From assembly GCF_003570885.1 (NCBI RefSeq), contig NZ_QXJC01000011.1:1-64000 (forward strand): a stretch of DNA of 64,000 bases, read 5' to 3'. This DNA is from Simplicispira hankyongi (GTDB taxonomy: Bacteria; Pseudomonadota; Gammaproteobacteria; Burkholderiales; Burkholderiaceae_C). Every line of letters begins with the position of its first letter. The first letter of the stretch is position 1. Below, piece after piece: positions 63,866 through 64,000 of the stretch. The notes beneath the pieces were generated by a model, which saw only the letters and a program-made list of their open reading frames with translations, made no database searches and was not told the origin of the DNA. The position numbers and the translations under genes were made by a program.

Positions 63866-64000
63866 TCAAGCTTTGGCGGCGGAAAAATGCGCCAGTTCGC
63901 TCGCTGCCCATGCGCACGTCTGCCCGCTCAGCATCTCGGACAGCAGGCGTGCGCAGCCGCTGGCGAGCGACCACCCATAGCCGCCGTGGCCCAAATTGAG
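63866..64000 (-). CDS. FAD-dependent oxidoreductase, DadA-like, 3' end
   Basis: The last 44 residues, LNLGHGGYGWSLASGCARLL and onward to ...ASELAHFSAAKA, stop at 63866. The block N-x-GHG-x-x-GW(S/T)-x-(A/M)-x-G closes the FAD site in the D-amino-acid dehydrogenase/DAO family. The rest of the gene lies beyond the right edge. It is upstream of nnr on the same strand, 36 bases away. Confidence 0.75.
   Translation of the reverse strand, partial: LNLGHGGYGWSLASGCARLLSEMLSGQTCAWAASELAHFSAAKA

Overview
The window is about 64 kb of a high-GC, gene-dense chromosome of a betaproteobacterium, almost certainly Burkholderiales and most likely family Comamonadaceae (Acidovorax-like). The basis is gene content and order: prfB-pepN-fbp, pmbA against yjgA-mog, pstSCAB-phoU-phoB-phoR in one direction, glyA-nrdR behind a ZTP riboswitch, and a zinc-free L31 next to rho. 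A short palindromic repeat scattered at gene ends also fits; I know this kind of repeat from that family. I see no prophage, insertion sequence, CRISPR array or integron. The window reads as core chromosome.

Layout. 1-0.4 kb: a gene end and an ArsR-type regulator. 0.8-9.4 kb: a three-gene c-di-GMP and phosphorelay operon (PAS-GGDEF-EAL protein, 1636-residue hybrid kinase, REC-HD-GYP protein). 9.4-20 kb: housekeeping genes (suhB, trmJ, cysE, mog, yjgA/darP, pmbA, tRNA-Thr, fbp, pepN, and prfB with its programmed frameshift). 20.2-22.4 kb: a second PAS-GGDEF-EAL protein. 22.6-35.1 kb: a phosphate island with ppk-sixA, ppx, a Tat-exported substrate-binding protein, and pstSCAB-phoU-phoB-phoR. 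I see three Pho boxes there, in front of ppk, pstS and the divergent binding-protein gene. 35.2-39.2 kb: a polytopic membrane protein, rpmE2, rho, trxA. 39.3-41.7 kb: a flavoprotein and an adenylate cyclase-FHA fusion. 41.8-47.3 kb: a five-gene acyl-CoA operon with its own Crp/Fnr-type regulator. 47.4-56.3 kb: a FimV-like protein, an alpha/beta hydrolase with a MetY-type sulfhydrylase, a CBS protein, aroC, nrdR, glyA and a lytic transglycosylase. 56.9-64 kb: a DUF349 protein, two tRNA-Leu(CAG) genes, rnr, a bifunctional NAD(P)HX repair gene and the 3' end of a DadA-like oxidoreductase.

The strongest unexplained signal is a 60-65 bp repeat with two nested palindromes. Its outline is GCTAT..ATAGCT, then TAGCGCTTA..TAAGCGCTA, then GGCC, a T-run and CTTAAAATTT. 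I find eleven or twelve copies. Most sit in the ~100 bp gaps between convergent genes. Two lie in frame inside conserved enzymes (trmJ and pepN), and two supply the stop codon of the neighbouring gene. Other notable items are the divergent Pho boxes around pstS, the ZTP riboswitch whose middle can pair with the glyA Shine-Dalgarno region, and the acyl-CoA operon that resembles a split ACAD10/ACAD11 system.
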